Positions 18,204 to 27,871 are shown, counted from the stretch's first letter. The stretch: DNA of 39,992 nucleotides from Flavobacterium sp. ACAM 123 (GCF_000264055.1 NZ_AJXL01000027.1:1-39992), one strand, 5' to 3'. The notes: generated from the sequence alone by a model not told the origin. Numbers and translations: made by a program.

Positions 18204-19742
18204 ATGGCAGGAGGAAAGTTAAGTCCTAGACAGAAGATGATAAACCTTATGTACTTGGTTTTTATCGCTATGTTGGCAATGAATGTTTCAGTAGAAGTTA
18301 TTTCAGGCTTTGGCTTGATGAATGAAAAATTTGAAATAACAAATGAGACTGCGCAAGCGTCTAATGAACAACTTTTAACAGCGTTAGATTCGAAAGCAGA
18401 AGAAGCAAAAGGGGGATTCCTAATAGCTGCGGAGACAGCACACAAAGTAAAAATTATAACAGATAATTTTTTCAACTATATAGCGTCTTTAAAGGTGCAA
18501 GCTAAGGAGGGTTATGAGGTAGATTCCGAAACAGGAAAGTTACCGTATGAAGCGATGGATAAAAGTGATAATATAGACACGTGGTTTGTGGGCGACGGTT
18601 ACTCAAAGAAGGGTGATGAAGTCGTAGCTAGCATCAATAAATATAAAGTAGATATGAAATCTGTTCTGGGAACAGACAGAAAATATGCTTCAATTATTAA
18701 GGAAATTGAAAGTGAATTTGATATTTCAGATGTTAAAAATAAAGAAGGATTAAATGATAAATATTTACTCTATCACTTTAGGGGGTTCCCCGCTATTGCT
18801 TCTATAGCAAAGCTCTCAACTTGGCAAAATGATATTAAGAAAGCAGAAATGGAAGTTTATAGCGCTGCTTTAGGAAAAGCCGCTGTTGCTGCTGCATCTT
18901 ACAGTAATTATCAAGCAATTGTAGTCTTAGATAAAAATGCTTATTTCCAAGGAGAGACTGTTACTGGGAAGGTAGTTCTTGGCAGATACGATGGTAATAC
19001 AAAACCAACCTCATTTTCTGGTCCGGGAAAAATTGTTAACGGACAGGCAGTAATCTCAATGACAGCTGGTGGAGTTGGTGAGCAAAAAATCGCTGGACAG
19101 TTTTCTTTTCTTGAAGATGGAAAAACAGTTCCTTTAAAGTTTGAAGGTAAGTATGTAGTTGTTCCCAGACCTAACTCGGCTACGATTTCTGCAGATAAAA
19201 TGAATGTAGTGTATAGAGGCGTTGTTAACCCAATGTCTATTTCTTTTGCAGGTATTCCTGATAGTGATGTACAAGCTTCTGCTCCTGGTTTAACTAAGGT
19301 TGGGAACGGTAAATACAATATGAGTCCAGGTGGAGGAAATGAAGTTGTCATTAGTGTAACGGGTAAAATGTCTGACGGAAAAGTGGCAACTGATAAAAAA
19401 GCATATAGAATAAAAGGTATTCCTGGTCCAACCGGCACAATTAGGGGTGAAACTGGTATTGTTAAAGGTCCTAAGTCGAATTTAGAAATTGCTACTATTG
19501 GGGCCAAATTAGAAGATTTTGATTTTGAAGTTGGTTTAAATGTTGTTGGTTTCAATTTGAAAGTAGCAGGACAGGGAACAGTTGTCGTACAGGGAGATAA
19601 ATTGAATGCGCAATGTAAAGCAGTGCTTTCTAAAGCGGGAAGAGGAGATCAGGTAACTATTTCAGAAATTAAAACAAAACTTGTTGGAGCGGGTAGTTAT
19701 TTATTGCCAAGAACTTCTCCGGTGATTTTTGAAATACAATAA
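18204..19742 (+). CDS. gldM: Gliding motility / T9SS motor protein GldM
   Basis: GldM is the partner of GldL, anchored in the inner membrane and reaching across the periplasm to the GldK/GldN ring. The 512-residue protein starts MAGGKLSPRQKMINLMYLVF with one transmembrane helix (about residues 13-33). A helical first periplasmic domain and three beta-rich domains follow, with repeated glycine-rich turns (SPGGGNEVVISVTGKM, RIKGIPGPTGTIRGETG). The length matches the family. It is followed 48 bases later by gldN. Confidence 0.96.
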   Translation: MAGGKLSPRQKMINLMYLVFIAMLAMNVSVEVISGFGLMNEKFEITNETAQASNEQLLTALDSKAEEAKGGFLIAAETAHKVKIITDNFFNYIASLKVQAKEGYEVDSETGKLPYEAMDKSDNIDTWFVGDGYSKKGDEVVASINKYKVDMKSVLGTDRKYASIIKEIESEFDISDVKNKEGLNDKYLLYHFRGFPAIASIAKLSTWQNDIKKAEMEVYSAALGKAAVAAASYSNYQAIVVLDKNAYFQGETVTGKVVLGRYDGNTKPTSFSGPGKIVNGQAVISMTAGGVGEQKIAGQFSFLEDGKTVPLKFEGKYVVVPRPNSATISADKMNVVYRGVVNPMSISFAGIPDSDVQASAPGLTKVGNGKYNMSPGGGNEVVISVTGKMSDGKVATDKKAYRIKGIPGPTGTIRGETGIVKGPKSNLEIATIGAKLEDFDFEVGLNVVGFNLKVAGQGTVVVQGDKLNAQCKAVLSKAGRGDQVTISEIKTKLVGAGSYLLPRTSPVIFEIQ

Positions 19743-19790
19743 TAGGTAAGTTGCCTTAGGAAGGTTACCTTAATATCTTATAATCATATT

Positions 19791-20684
19791 ATGATGAATG
19801 TTAGAAAATTTTTATTAGTTATTATTTTAATTGCTGGAGGTTCTGCTGGTTTTGCACAATCAAATTTGTTAAACGCAAAAACACCAGATGAGATTGGTCT
19901 CAAAACTGACGCACAGCTCATATCAGACAACGATAAGCCTCTCGCTTATGGTTATGTTCATGACAGGGATATTTTGATGGGTAAAACGGTTTGGGAGATT
20001 ATCGATCTTAGTGAAAAAATTAATTTTGCTTTATATTTTCCGGTCGATACTGCAAACATTGGATCTAATAGACGTTCATTGTATGATGTACTAATCAAAG
20101 CTATTAAAAGTAAAGAAATTACCGAGGTGTATTCAGATAGTTATTTTAATACAAAGAAATCATACAAAGACATTCAGTCAGCATTAAGTTTTACAGAAAT
20201 GACTGATGCCGGTAGAGAACAAGTAAATGCCGGTCTAGAAGTATCTCCTGAGTACATCTTGACATCTGATATAACTGCAAAAGACGTGGTGCAATATAAA
20301 ATAAAAGGATATTGGTACTTTGACAAACGTCAAAGTGAATTGAAATATCGTTTGTTGGGTATATGTCCGGTTACCCCCGATGTTTATACATTGAATAGTG
20401 ATGATAAGGACTATATTGAATTATTTTGGGTTTTCTTTCCATCCGCTAGAGAAGTTTTGCATGAAGCCAAAGCTTTTAATGATGCCAATTCTGCAATGCC
20501 AATTTCTTTTGATCAGATACTGAATTCCCGACACTTTAATAGTGTTATATACAAAGAGGAAAATGTGTACGGAGACAGATCAATTGATGAGTATATGAAA
20601 GATAATTCACAGAATCAATTGTTAGAAGCAGAAAGAGTAAAAGAAAAAATACGTGATTTTGAATCAGATATGTGGAATTATTAA
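19791..20684 (+). CDS. gldN: Gliding motility / T9SS ring protein GldN
   Basis: GldN (PorN family) is a periplasmic protein that binds GldK in the outer-membrane-associated ring of the type IX system. The 297-residue product has a signal peptide (about residues 1-22, ending AGFAQ) and the family segments YGYVHDRDILMGKTVWEIID and VQYKIKGYWYFDKRQSELKY. It ends with the conserved helical tail around DRSIDEYMKDNSQNQLLEAE. Last gene of the cluster; a strong terminator follows 25 bases later. Confidence 0.95.
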   Translation: MMNVRKFLLVIILIAGGSAGFAQSNLLNAKTPDEIGLKTDAQLISDNDKPLAYGYVHDRDILMGKTVWEIIDLSEKINFALYFPVDTANIGSNRRSLYDVLIKAIKSKEITEVYSDSYFNTKKSYKDIQSALSFTEMTDAGREQVNAGLEVSPEYILTSDITAKDVVQYKIKGYWYFDKRQSELKYRLLGICPVTPDVYTLNSDDKDYIELFWVFFPSAREVLHEAKAFNDANSAMPISFDQILNSRHFNSVIYKEENVYGDRSIDEYMKDNSQNQLLEAERVKEKIRDFESDMWNY

Positions 20685-20708
20685 ATTCCTATCTTATTAA
20701 ATTAGAAG

Positions 20709-20742
20709 AAGCTCTTATCATAATCGATAAGAGCTTTTTTTT
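20709..20742 (+). terminator. Rho-independent terminator of gldKLMN
   Basis: A perfect 11-base stem AAGCTCTTATC / GATAAGAGCTT with a 6-base loop, followed by a T run. Confidence 0.9.
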
Positions 20743-20812
20743 AGCGTAGTGTTTAGTCTATCGTTTTTTAATGTTCTTTCTTTGTGTTTTTTTTAACTGT
20801 TAGTTTTATAGT

Positions 20813-21865
20813 ATGATTGATTATTTAATAGTAGGTTCAGGTCTTGCGGGTATTGGGTTTTCTGAAATTGCATTAAAAAATAGTAAGTCGATTTTAGTGA
20901 TGGATAATAACTCCCAAAGTTCTTCAAGGATTGCCGGAGGGTTGTATAATCCGGTAATTCTTAAACGTTTCAGTGAAGTTTGGCAGGCGCAGGAGCAGTT
21001 AGCCGTTATGAACGAGTTCTACAGTGTTTTGGAAAATAAACTGAAGATTATTGTAGACTTTAAAAAGCCCATTTTGAGAAAATTTTTTTCGATTGAAGAA
21101 CAAAATAACTGGTTTTCTGCTTCAGACAAAGTAGCATTAGCACCATTTTTATCGACAGAATTGATTACTAAAAAATATTCTGGGATAGATTCGCCCCATA
21201 ATTACGGAGAAGTACTGCATACAGGGCACGTAGATACAGCGCTGCTCTTGGAAAAATATAGAGAGTATCTTGTGAGTAATAATCTATTCTTGAAAGAATC
21301 ATTTGATTATGAATTACTCGAATTAATACCTGTTGGTATACGGTATAGAAACATGGAAGCACGACATATTGTTTTTGCAGAGGGTTTTGGGATGCATGGC
21401 AATCCTTATTTTAAGTATTTACCATTAGACGGTACAAAAGGGGAGCTATTTATTATTAAAGCGCCGGAGCTTAATTTAGATGTTATTATAAATACTAGCG
21501 TATTTATATTGCCATTGGGTGACGACTTGTTCAAAGTAGGGGCGACTTACAATTGGAAAGATAAAACGAACTCGGTCACAGAAGAAGGGAAGCAGGAATT
21601 AATCGACCGAATAAAAGAAATTATTAACTGTGACTTTACTATTATGGAGCATTTTGCAGGAGTTCGGCCAACTGTCAAAGATAGAAGGCCTTTAGTGGGA
21701 ACCCATTCTCTCCACCCAGCGATTCACATATTAAACGGCTTGGGTACCCGCGGGGTCATGCTTGGTCCTTCTATGGCTAAAGCTTTATTTGATACCATAG
21801 AAAATGATATTCCTCTAGATTACTCAATTGATATAAAAAGATTTATCCCAAAAAGCCAGAGATAG
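20813..21865 (+). CDS. FAD-dependent oxidoreductase of the D-amino-acid oxidase fold
   Basis: A 350-residue flavoprotein with the N-terminal FAD-binding Rossmann motif DYLIVGSGLAGIGFSEIAL (residues 3-21). The C-terminal DAO region contains AGVRPTVKDRRPLVGTH and NGLGTRGVMLGPSMAKALFD. This C-terminal signature is typical of glycine oxidase/MnmC-like DAO enzymes. No fused methyltransferase domain is present, so it is not a full MnmC. The substrate cannot be told from sequence; a small amine or amino acid is likely. It converges on the DUF983 gene with only five bases between stops. Confidence 0.82.
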   Translation: MIDYLIVGSGLAGIGFSEIALKNSKSILVMDNNSQSSSRIAGGLYNPVILKRFSEVWQAQEQLAVMNEFYSVLENKLKIIVDFKKPILRKFFSIEEQNNWFSASDKVALAPFLSTELITKKYSGIDSPHNYGEVLHTGHVDTALLLEKYREYLVSNNLFLKESFDYELLELIPVGIRYRNMEARHIVFAEGFGMHGNPYFKYLPLDGTKGELFIIKAPELNLDVIINTSVFILPLGDDLFKVGATYNWKDKTNSVTEEGKQELIDRIKEIINCDFTIMEHFAGVRPTVKDRRPLVGTHSLHPAIHILNGLGTRGVMLGPSMAKALFDTIENDIPLDYSIDIKRFIPKSQR

Positions 21866-21870
21866 CAGTG

Positions 21871-22257
21871 TCATTTCTTAAAATTCGGATCATAGGATAC
21901 AAACATATTAATATAGATATTTCTCGCCCAGCGCAATACAAATGGAAATAAGAGGACTAGGAAAACTATAATAGCAATGAAGGCGGTCTTTAGAGAGGAG
22001 CTAAAGATAACGTATGAAATTATAAATGCAGCTATTCCAATAGCTACGTTTAGGCCATAGCTGACATACATCGCACCATAGAAAAACGAAGGTTCAATCT
22101 GGTATTGGAACCCACAATGGCTGCAATTGTTATGCATTTTCAGTATTTTACTAAGGTGTAGTGGATTTGGGTCTAAATACATACTCTCTTTCTGACATTT
22201 AGGACAAGTTCCTGTTAAAATGCTATTTAATTTGGATCCTTTTTTTAACATTTGCAA
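21871..22257 (-). CDS. DUF983 zinc-ribbon membrane protein
   Basis: A 128-residue protein with a zinc-ribbon-like N-terminus, CPKC (residues 18-21) and CSHC (45-48). Two transmembrane helices follow (about 60-83 and 88-108). This is the DUF983 family, whose role is unknown. Convergent with the upstream flavoprotein and divergent from the ABC-F gene across a 66-base gap. Confidence 0.85.
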   Translation of the reverse strand: MQMLKKGSKLNSILTGTCPKCQKESMYLDPNPLHLSKILKMHNNCSHCGFQYQIEPSFFYGAMYVSYGLNVAIGIAAFIISYVIFSSSLKTAFIAIIVFLVLLFPFVLRWARNIYINMFVSYDPNFKK

Positions 22258-22323
22258 AAAATTTAATTTTCCTGTTTTAGATACACAAATTTACGGATTC
22301 GAAAAGGAATAAAATCATAATAC

Positions 22324-24231
22324 ATGCTTAATATACACAATTTATCTGTTTCGTTTGGAGGTTCTTATTTATTTGAAGAGGTAACTTTTCGATTGGGTGC
22401 CGGAGACCGTGTAGGTCTTGTTGGAAAAAACGGTGCGGGTAAATCGACAATGCTAAAAATTTTAGCGAAAGACTTTGCTCCTGATTCAGGAAGTATCGCG
22501 CAGGAAAAAGAAGTTAGAATGGGATTTTTGCGACAAGATATTGATTTTGAGCAAGGAAGGACGGTACTTGAAGAAGCTTATGAGGCGTTTGTAGATATTA
22601 AAATTGTCGAAAAAAAATTAGAGGAAATTAACCACTTACTGGTGACTCGTACTGATTATGAAAGCGATGAGTACAGCCAAATTATTGAAGACTTGGCAGA
22701 CTATACGCATCGTTTTGAGCTGCTAGGAGGATATAATTATGTTGGCGATACTGAAAAAATCCTTTTAGGATTGGGTTTTAAAAGAGAAGTATTTAATAAT
22801 CAAACGGAGACTTTCTCCGGAGGATGGCGTATGCGAATTGAATTAGCTAAACTGTTATTACAGGCTAACGATGTATTGTTGCTTGATGAGCCTACGAATC
22901 ACTTGGATATCGAAAGTATCATATGGTTGGAGAGTTTTCTACGTAATTATATTGGCGTTGTTGTAATTGTTTCTCACGATAAGATGTTCTTAGACAATGT
23001 CACGAACAGAACAATTGAGATTTCACTGGGGAAGGCATATGACTTTAACAAACCGTATTCTCAATATCTGGAGCTTCGCCATGAAATACGTGAAAAACAA
23101 TTGGCAACACAAAAAAATCAGGCCAAAAAAATTGAAGAGACCGAGAAATTAATTGAGAAATTTCGTGCAAAAGCATCCAAAGCTTCCATGGCACAATCGA
23201 TGATTAAAAAATTAGATAAAATAGATCGAATTGAGGTGGATGAAGATGATAATTCTGTGATGAATATTTCTTTCCCACTTTCAAAAGTTCCAGGAAAAGT
23301 GGTGATCGAAGCCGACCATGTCACTAAACGATACGGAGATAAAACCATTTTAAAAGATATTTCATTGTTGGTGGAACGGGGAAGCAAGATTGCTTTCGTC
23401 GGTCAAAACGGCCAAGGTAAATCAACATTCATTAAGGCTATTGTCAATGAATTTGAATATGAAGGAGATATAAAGTTAGGGCACAACGTACAAGTAGGCT
23501 ATTTTGCGCAAAACCAAGCAGAGTATCTGGATGGTGAGATTACGTTGCTTCAGACGATGGAAGATGCAGCTACAGATACTAATCGTTCAAAAGTACGCGA
23601 TATGCTGGGCTCATTCCTCTTTCGTGGTGACGATGTAGAGAAAAAAGTAAAAGTCCTTTCAGGAGGCGAAAGAAACCGTTTGGCGCTTTGTAAATTACTT
23701 TTACAGCCCATAAATGTGTTGGTCATGGATGAGCCTACAAATCACTTGGATATTAAATCTAAGAATGTTTTGAAAGCAGCTTTACAAAAATATGAAGGAA
23801 CCTTACTTTTGGTTTCTCACGACAGAGATTTTCTTCAGGGCATGTCTAATCTTGTTTATGAGTTTAGAGATCAAAAGATAAAAGAATATCTAGGAGATGT
23901 TAACTACTTCTTAGAGCAACGTAATTTGGAGAATATGCGTGAGGTCGAGAAGAAAGATGCACTTAAAGCGGCAGCTCCAAAGGATAGCAACAAAGCTTCG
24001 TATGAAGAACAAAAAAAGGGGAAAGCATTGCAAAATCGGTTGAGTAAAGTTGAAAGTCAAATTAAGCAATTAGAAAAAGACATTCAGCATGACGATAAAA
24101 TGTTAGCTTCAAATTACAATAAGAATATTGAAGACGCTTCCTTCTTTAAAGCATACAATAAAAAGAAAGCAGAGCTGGATAAACTGCTTTTAGATTGGGA
24201 AAAAGTCCAAGACGAGATAGATAAAGCCTAA
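22324..24231 (+). CDS. ABC-F family ATPase (Uup-like)
   Basis: A soluble ATPase of the ABC-F group, which act on ribosomes or DNA rather than as transporters. The 635-residue protein has two nucleotide-binding domains. Walker A is GKNGAGKST and GQNGQGKST; signatures are FSGGWRMRIELAKLLL and LSGGERNRLALCKLLL; Walker B is VLLLDEPTNHLD and VLVMDEPTNHLD. The inter-domain linker is Lys-rich (about residues 255-305). A C-terminal coiled coil (about 560-635) resembles the DNA-binding tail of Uup. No transmembrane segments. Specific subgroup uncertain; a housekeeping translation or replication-tolerance role is likelier than antibiotic resistance. Confidence 0.92.
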   Translation: MLNIHNLSVSFGGSYLFEEVTFRLGAGDRVGLVGKNGAGKSTMLKILAKDFAPDSGSIAQEKEVRMGFLRQDIDFEQGRTVLEEAYEAFVDIKIVEKKLEEINHLLVTRTDYESDEYSQIIEDLADYTHRFELLGGYNYVGDTEKILLGLGFKREVFNNQTETFSGGWRMRIELAKLLLQANDVLLLDEPTNHLDIESIIWLESFLRNYIGVVVIVSHDKMFLDNVTNRTIEISLGKAYDFNKPYSQYLELRHEIREKQLATQKNQAKKIEETEKLIEKFRAKASKASMAQSMIKKLDKIDRIEVDEDDNSVMNISFPLSKVPGKVVIEADHVTKRYGDKTILKDISLLVERGSKIAFVGQNGQGKSTFIKAIVNEFEYEGDIKLGHNVQVGYFAQNQAEYLDGEITLLQTMEDAATDTNRSKVRDMLGSFLFRGDDVEKKVKVLSGGERNRLALCKLLLQPINVLVMDEPTNHLDIKSKNVLKAALQKYEGTLLLVSHDRDFLQGMSNLVYEFRDQKIKEYLGDVNYFLEQRNLENMREVEKKDALKAAAPKDSNKASYEEQKKGKALQNRLSKVESQIKQLEKDIQHDDKMLASNYNKNIEDASFFKAYNKKKAELDKLLLDWEKVQDEIDKA

Positions 24232-24257
24232 TTAATAGATTCTTTTAGAATTTATCA

Positions 24258-24414
24258 GGAGCTTTTCCAGCTGTTCACTACATCCTTTCTTGTCTCGTTT
24301 CTTTTGTTCTATATACTAAAAGAAGCTTCCATAGGTCGCTCTTTTAGGCTAAGAAAAAATATAACGAGGCTGTAAAAGGATTTCATTGCCATCTGGGCTA
24401 TGCGTTCCTGCAGC
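24258..24414 (+). repeat. Unclassified intergenic repeat, copy B
   Basis: Shares block order with 4751-4902. The left arm is GGAGCTTTTCCAGCTGTTCA, and the central hairpin is CTAAAAGAAGC TTCCATAGGTC GCTCTTTTAG (24316-24347). The right arm is CCATCTGGGCTATGCG (24390-24405). It sits between the convergent ends of the ABC-F and App1 genes. No protein coding is visible. The hairpin may also serve as a terminator, but there is no adjacent T run. Confidence 0.65.
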
Positions 24415-24428
24415 AAACAACTTCTATT

Positions 24429-25397
24429 TTAAGAAATTAAACCGGCTTTCTTGGAGTGTGAGATCGCTTGTGCGCTATTTTTGAAGTAGCAAACTGAAAC
24501 ATTCAAAGTCTCTAGGTTATTCAGTACTTTAGTTACCTTGGTTTTTTTATGTTTCCCGGTCTGTCTTATGTAAACCGCTTTTACGGTCATAGGGAAAATC
24601 TTGCTTATGGCTTCATATAAGTAAGGATCATGTTGAGAGTCATCTCCAATCAAGACATACTTTAAGCTAGGATAGAATTCTAAAATATGTTTTATTTTAT
24701 CAAACTTGTGATTGTGACCTCCTTTTCCCGTCCATAAGAAACTAGTCAGACTGGTTTTAATATCTTTTAACAGTAAAACCGCCTTGGGTAATTTGTGTAT
24801 TTCGGTGAATTTGACAAGAAATCGATAGAGATTCCACTCGCTACTAGAGACATAAAAAAAAGCATTCAGTTCCCCTACATTTGCTCTTCCTGAAGAACTT
24901 AAAGCTTGGAAATGTGGGACGACATCTTCAAAAACTTTTCTGGAGTTGACATTTCTAAATAAGAGATAGTATAATTTTTTAAATGGGTTAAGGGTGTACG
25001 AAACTAAAAACGTATCATCAATATCAGATATGATTCCTAAGTTCCCCATACTTGGCCTTATATAGCTTTCTTTGGTTGTTATAGTTTCATTCTTATAAAT
25101 GATATTTACTTCATACTCTACCCAGCCATAGTCATTACTTTGTTCTAAAGGGATACAGAATTTAAAATAACCATCACTTAACGTTTTGGTATGTATTTTT
25201 ACATTATTATGAACTAAGTACACATCCGCATTTACTTGTGTTTTAATCCGAAACAAACTGATGACTGACCACGCATTTTTTAAATTTTTTGATAGAAAGT
25301 CGTATTCTTTTTTTTTTGTGGGTTTAAAAACATGCCCCATCACAATTAGTTCTTGCTCATTTGCATAACCACGATATAATTTTAAGATCGGTCTCAT
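24429..25397 (-). CDS. App1-family phosphatidate phosphatase (DUF2183)
   Basis: A 322-residue protein of the App1/DUF2183 family, a HAD-type phosphatase acting on phosphatidate in yeast. The catalytic motif DIDDT is at residues 125-129, within MGNLGIISDIDDTFLVSYTL. A later acidic motif IGDDSQHDPYLYE fits the HAD metal-binding motif IV. The first 115 residues form a beta-rich domain. No signal peptide or membrane segment. It is divergent from a lipid kinase gene across 65 bases. The lipid substrate is inferred from the family and the neighbour. Confidence 0.87.
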   Translation of the reverse strand: MRPILKLYRGYANEQELIVMGHVFKPTKKKEYDFLSKNLKNAWSVISLFRIKTQVNADVYLVHNNVKIHTKTLSDGYFKFCIPLEQSNDYGWVEYEVNIIYKNETITTKESYIRPSMGNLGIISDIDDTFLVSYTLNPFKKLYYLLFRNVNSRKVFEDVVPHFQALSSSGRANVGELNAFFYVSSSEWNLYRFLVKFTEIHKLPKAVLLLKDIKTSLTSFLWTGKGGHNHKFDKIKHILEFYPSLKYVLIGDDSQHDPYLYEAISKIFPMTVKAVYIRQTGKHKKTKVTKVLNNLETLNVSVCYFKNSAQAISHSKKAGLIS

Positions 25398-25462
25398 TTA
25401 GTTTACTACTTTTGAAGTCTGTTGAAAATTAATTATTTTTACCCAATAAAAGAAATAAAACC

Positions 25463-26332
25463 TTGAAAAAGAATATCGTGTTGATTGTGAATCCTGTCGC
25501 GGGAGGGATTGATAAATCTGAAATTATTGAAGCAACTTCGCTTTTTGCTGATAAGGAAGGGCTGAACTTGGCGCTGTATACAACTACAGGGATAGATGAT
25601 ATTTCTAAAATAAAGGGACTTTATGACACGTTAAAACCAGAAAGAGTCATTATAGCAGGAGGTGATGGGACTATAAAATTTGTCGCCGAAGCATTGGAGA
25701 ATGTAGATGTTATTTTTGGAATAATACCTGCAGGCTCGTCTAATGGCTTGGCAACAGACTTGAATATTCCTAAACAACTGGAGGAAAGTTTACCAATAGC
25801 TTTCCAGAATTCTTCTGTAGAAATGGATATGATCGTCATAAATGGTAAGAAAAGTTTACATCTCAGTGATCTGGGGTTAAACGCAGAGCTCATAAAAAAT
25901 TATGCAAGTAGCGCAATACATGGTAAGTGGGGGTATGCAATGCAAGTTTTTAATACTTTAGTTGACATAGAAGAACCGTTCACGGCAACAATTACGGCCA
26001 ATGGTCAGACTGTTGAATGTGTAGCGCAAATGATAGTTATAGCCAATTCTAAAAAATACGGAACAGGGGTGGTTATTAACCCTCAAGGTATCATGAATGA
26101 TGGAAAGTTTGAGTTGGTAGTATTGAAAAATATTGATTTAACTATTTTTGCTAAAATTATTACGGGTAATATACCAATAGAATCCGGAGATGTAGAAATT
26201 ATTTCAACCGATAAAGCAAATATAAAATTACATTCACCGGTAAGTTTTCAAATTGATGGGGAGTATTGTGGTCGGGAGACAGAATTGAATGTAGTCACGT
26301 CTCCGCACAAGTTAAAAGTTGCTATTCCGTAA
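25463..26332 (+). CDS. Diacylglycerol-kinase-family lipid kinase
   Basis: A 289-residue protein of the DAGK catalytic-domain family (DgkB/YegS/BmrU type), which phosphorylates a lipid using ATP. Key segments are VNPVAGGIDKSEI, the nucleotide-binding IIAGGDGTIKFVAEAL, and IIPAGSSNGLATDLNIP, a variant of the usual PLGTxNdfAr. The C-terminal half is beta-rich with KYGTGVVINPQGIMNDGKFE and QIDGEY. Translation starts at TTG (residues KKNIVLIVNP follow). Divergent partner of the App1 phosphatase, so the two may act on the same lipid pool in opposite directions. The gene ends seven bases from the convergent transferase gene. Confidence 0.88.
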   Translation: MKKNIVLIVNPVAGGIDKSEIIEATSLFADKEGLNLALYTTTGIDDISKIKGLYDTLKPERVIIAGGDGTIKFVAEALENVDVIFGIIPAGSSNGLATDLNIPKQLEESLPIAFQNSSVEMDMIVINGKKSLHLSDLGLNAELIKNYASSAIHGKWGYAMQVFNTLVDIEEPFTATITANGQTVECVAQMIVIANSKKYGTGVVINPQGIMNDGKFELVVLKNIDLTIFAKIITGNIPIESGDVEIISTDKANIKLHSPVSFQIDGEYCGRETELNVVTSPHKLKVAIP

Positions 26333-26339
26333 TCGTTAT

Positions 26340-27488
26340 TTATTTAAAGGGATTGCGTTGCTTCCATTCCATTTTAGGTTCAAAATAACTGAAAGTTTTG
26401 GAGATAAACATATTTATAAAAGGATTACTGTGTTGCATCATCCCATACATATCGATAGGTTTTGCTCCTACGGAACTTTTAATCTCTAAGGCTGTTCGGG
26501 CAAAAATAATACGGCTGTATCTTTTGTTAATTGAAAAACCAATCATGTCGTAGAGCATGTTTAGGTATAACATTTTGTCTCGTTGGTGGATTTCGTCATA
26601 GCCGAGAAAATAGGTGTCAATGTCCGTTCCGTTTTTTATCAGCGTGTTGAATCCAATTAGTTCTTCCCCGATAAAATAACCGTAAAAAAGAAATTTGTCT
26701 TTTAACACTGTTTTTAAAGTTTTAAAATGATTTTCAGTGAGGTAAAAGGTGTTAAATGGTGCGTTCTTACATACATTCATATACAATTGATATATTCTTA
26801 CATTGTAATTCGTAATTTCTTCGAGAGATAGTTTTCTTTTCGATATTCCTTCTGCCTTTTTTCGAGCTCTTTTGTATTGATCTCGATATTTTTTAGTTTT
26901 ATCTGCAATGTAGTCGTCAAAGGTATACCACGAGTCTCTAATCTGAAAAACCATATTAGGTTGTGTTGTAAACTGGAAAAACGATTTAAACTCTGGAATG
27001 TTAAAATATTGAACGCCTTCTTCAGAAAAGTCTTTAAAGATCGTAAGATGTATTTTTGTGCCTTTTGCACGTAAATTATTCTTTAACTCGTTTGTTGCTT
27101 CTTTCAATAAAATCAATCCGTCAGATGCTGGCAATTTTATGCTAAAACAACATCCGTTTTGCCCGGTCAGCATATTATTACCAATAACAAGTACATTGGA
27201 GCTAAAATTTTTAAAAACAAAGTCCCGCACGATTGTTTTTACACGGTGATCTCTTTCGCCAAAGGAGTTTACCTCTTTTAGATTAATATACTGTGAAACT
27301 GCTATACCAACTAGTTCGTCGTTAAGAAAAAGACCTATAAAATGACACTGTATATTTTTTGGAGCGGAAATGGCTAAAACCGCTAAATAGTCACGAGACA
27401 GAAATAAGTTGTTTGCCGCCAAAGAGTCCCAACCTGATGGAATATTTTTAACGGAAGAATAAATTTGGAAGGAAAAAGGAGAGCTCAA
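26340..27488 (-). CDS. FemAB/GNAT-fold acyltransferase-like protein
   Basis: A 382-residue soluble protein that appears to contain two GNAT-like halves in the manner of FemAB-type aminoacyltransferases. The first half contains HFIGLFLNDELVGIAVSQYI; the second contains FLFYGYFIGEELIGFNTLIK and an Arg/Lys-rich helix KTKKYRDQYKRARKKAEG (about residues 207-224). There is no signal peptide. I do not recognise a specific substrate; family relatives act in peptidoglycan or surface glycan modification. It converges on the lipid kinase with a seven-base gap. Confidence 0.6.
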   Translation of the reverse strand: MSSPFSFQIYSSVKNIPSGWDSLAANNLFLSRDYLAVLAISAPKNIQCHFIGLFLNDELVGIAVSQYINLKEVNSFGERDHRVKTIVRDFVFKNFSSNVLVIGNNMLTGQNGCCFSIKLPASDGLILLKEATNELKNNLRAKGTKIHLTIFKDFSEEGVQYFNIPEFKSFFQFTTQPNMVFQIRDSWYTFDDYIADKTKKYRDQYKRARKKAEGISKRKLSLEEITNYNVRIYQLYMNVCKNAPFNTFYLTENHFKTLKTVLKDKFLFYGYFIGEELIGFNTLIKNGTDIDTYFLGYDEIHQRDKMLYLNMLYDMIGFSINKRYSRIIFARTALEIKSSVGAKPIDMYGMMQHSNPFINMFISKTFSYFEPKMEWKQRNPFK

Positions 27489-27583
27489 TGGATCGAAAAA
27501 TTAGTATTTGTCAAAATTAATATATTAAGTTAAATGGCAAAGCAATTAGATAAATTTTAACTAACTTGTAAAAAATAGAAATT

Positions 27584-27862
27584 ATGAATGTATACAATGA
27601 AGTTACTGCGCAACCAATATTAAAAGACCTGAATGACTGGAAGTTTAATGACAATGGTATTGAAAAGAAACTTGTTTTTAAGAACTTCAGCGAGGCACTT
27701 GGATTTATAGTACAAGTGGGTATTTTAGCTGAAAAACAGGGGCATCATCCCGAACTTTTTAATGTTTATAATAAAGTCAACATTCGATTAGCCACTCATG
27801 ACGCAGACGGACTAACAGACAAGGATTTTACTTTAGCTAAGGCCATTGAAGGGCTACTTTAA
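27584..27862 (+). CDS. phhB: 4a-hydroxytetrahydrobiopterin dehydratase (PCD/DCoH)
   Basis: A 92-residue enzyme that regenerates the pterin cofactor after phenylalanine hydroxylase by dehydrating 4a-hydroxytetrahydropterin. The signature KQGHHPELFNVYNKVNIRLA is present with catalytic His54 and His55, then His72 in the THDADGLTDKD segment. The usual Trp of HHPEW is Phe here. The length is normal. It converges on the Lrp/AsnC gene, with nine bases between stops. No phenylalanine hydroxylase is present in the window. Confidence 0.93.
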   Translation: MNVYNEVTAQPILKDLNDWKFNDNGIEKKLVFKNFSEALGFIVQVGILAEKQGHHPELFNVYNKVNIRLATHDADGLTDKDFTLAKAIEGLL

Positions 27863-27871
27863 AAGCATAGT

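Noticed and set aside
18941..19555. 204-codon open frame antisense to gldM
   Set aside because: Pro/Ser/Thr-rich product opposite the beta-rich domains of gldM, no start signals; a shadow of the real gene.
22324..24231. Antibiotic-resistance ABC-F
   Set aside because: The C-terminal coiled coil is Uup-like and the neighbourhood is housekeeping; no extended antibiotic-resistance-domain features could be recognised.
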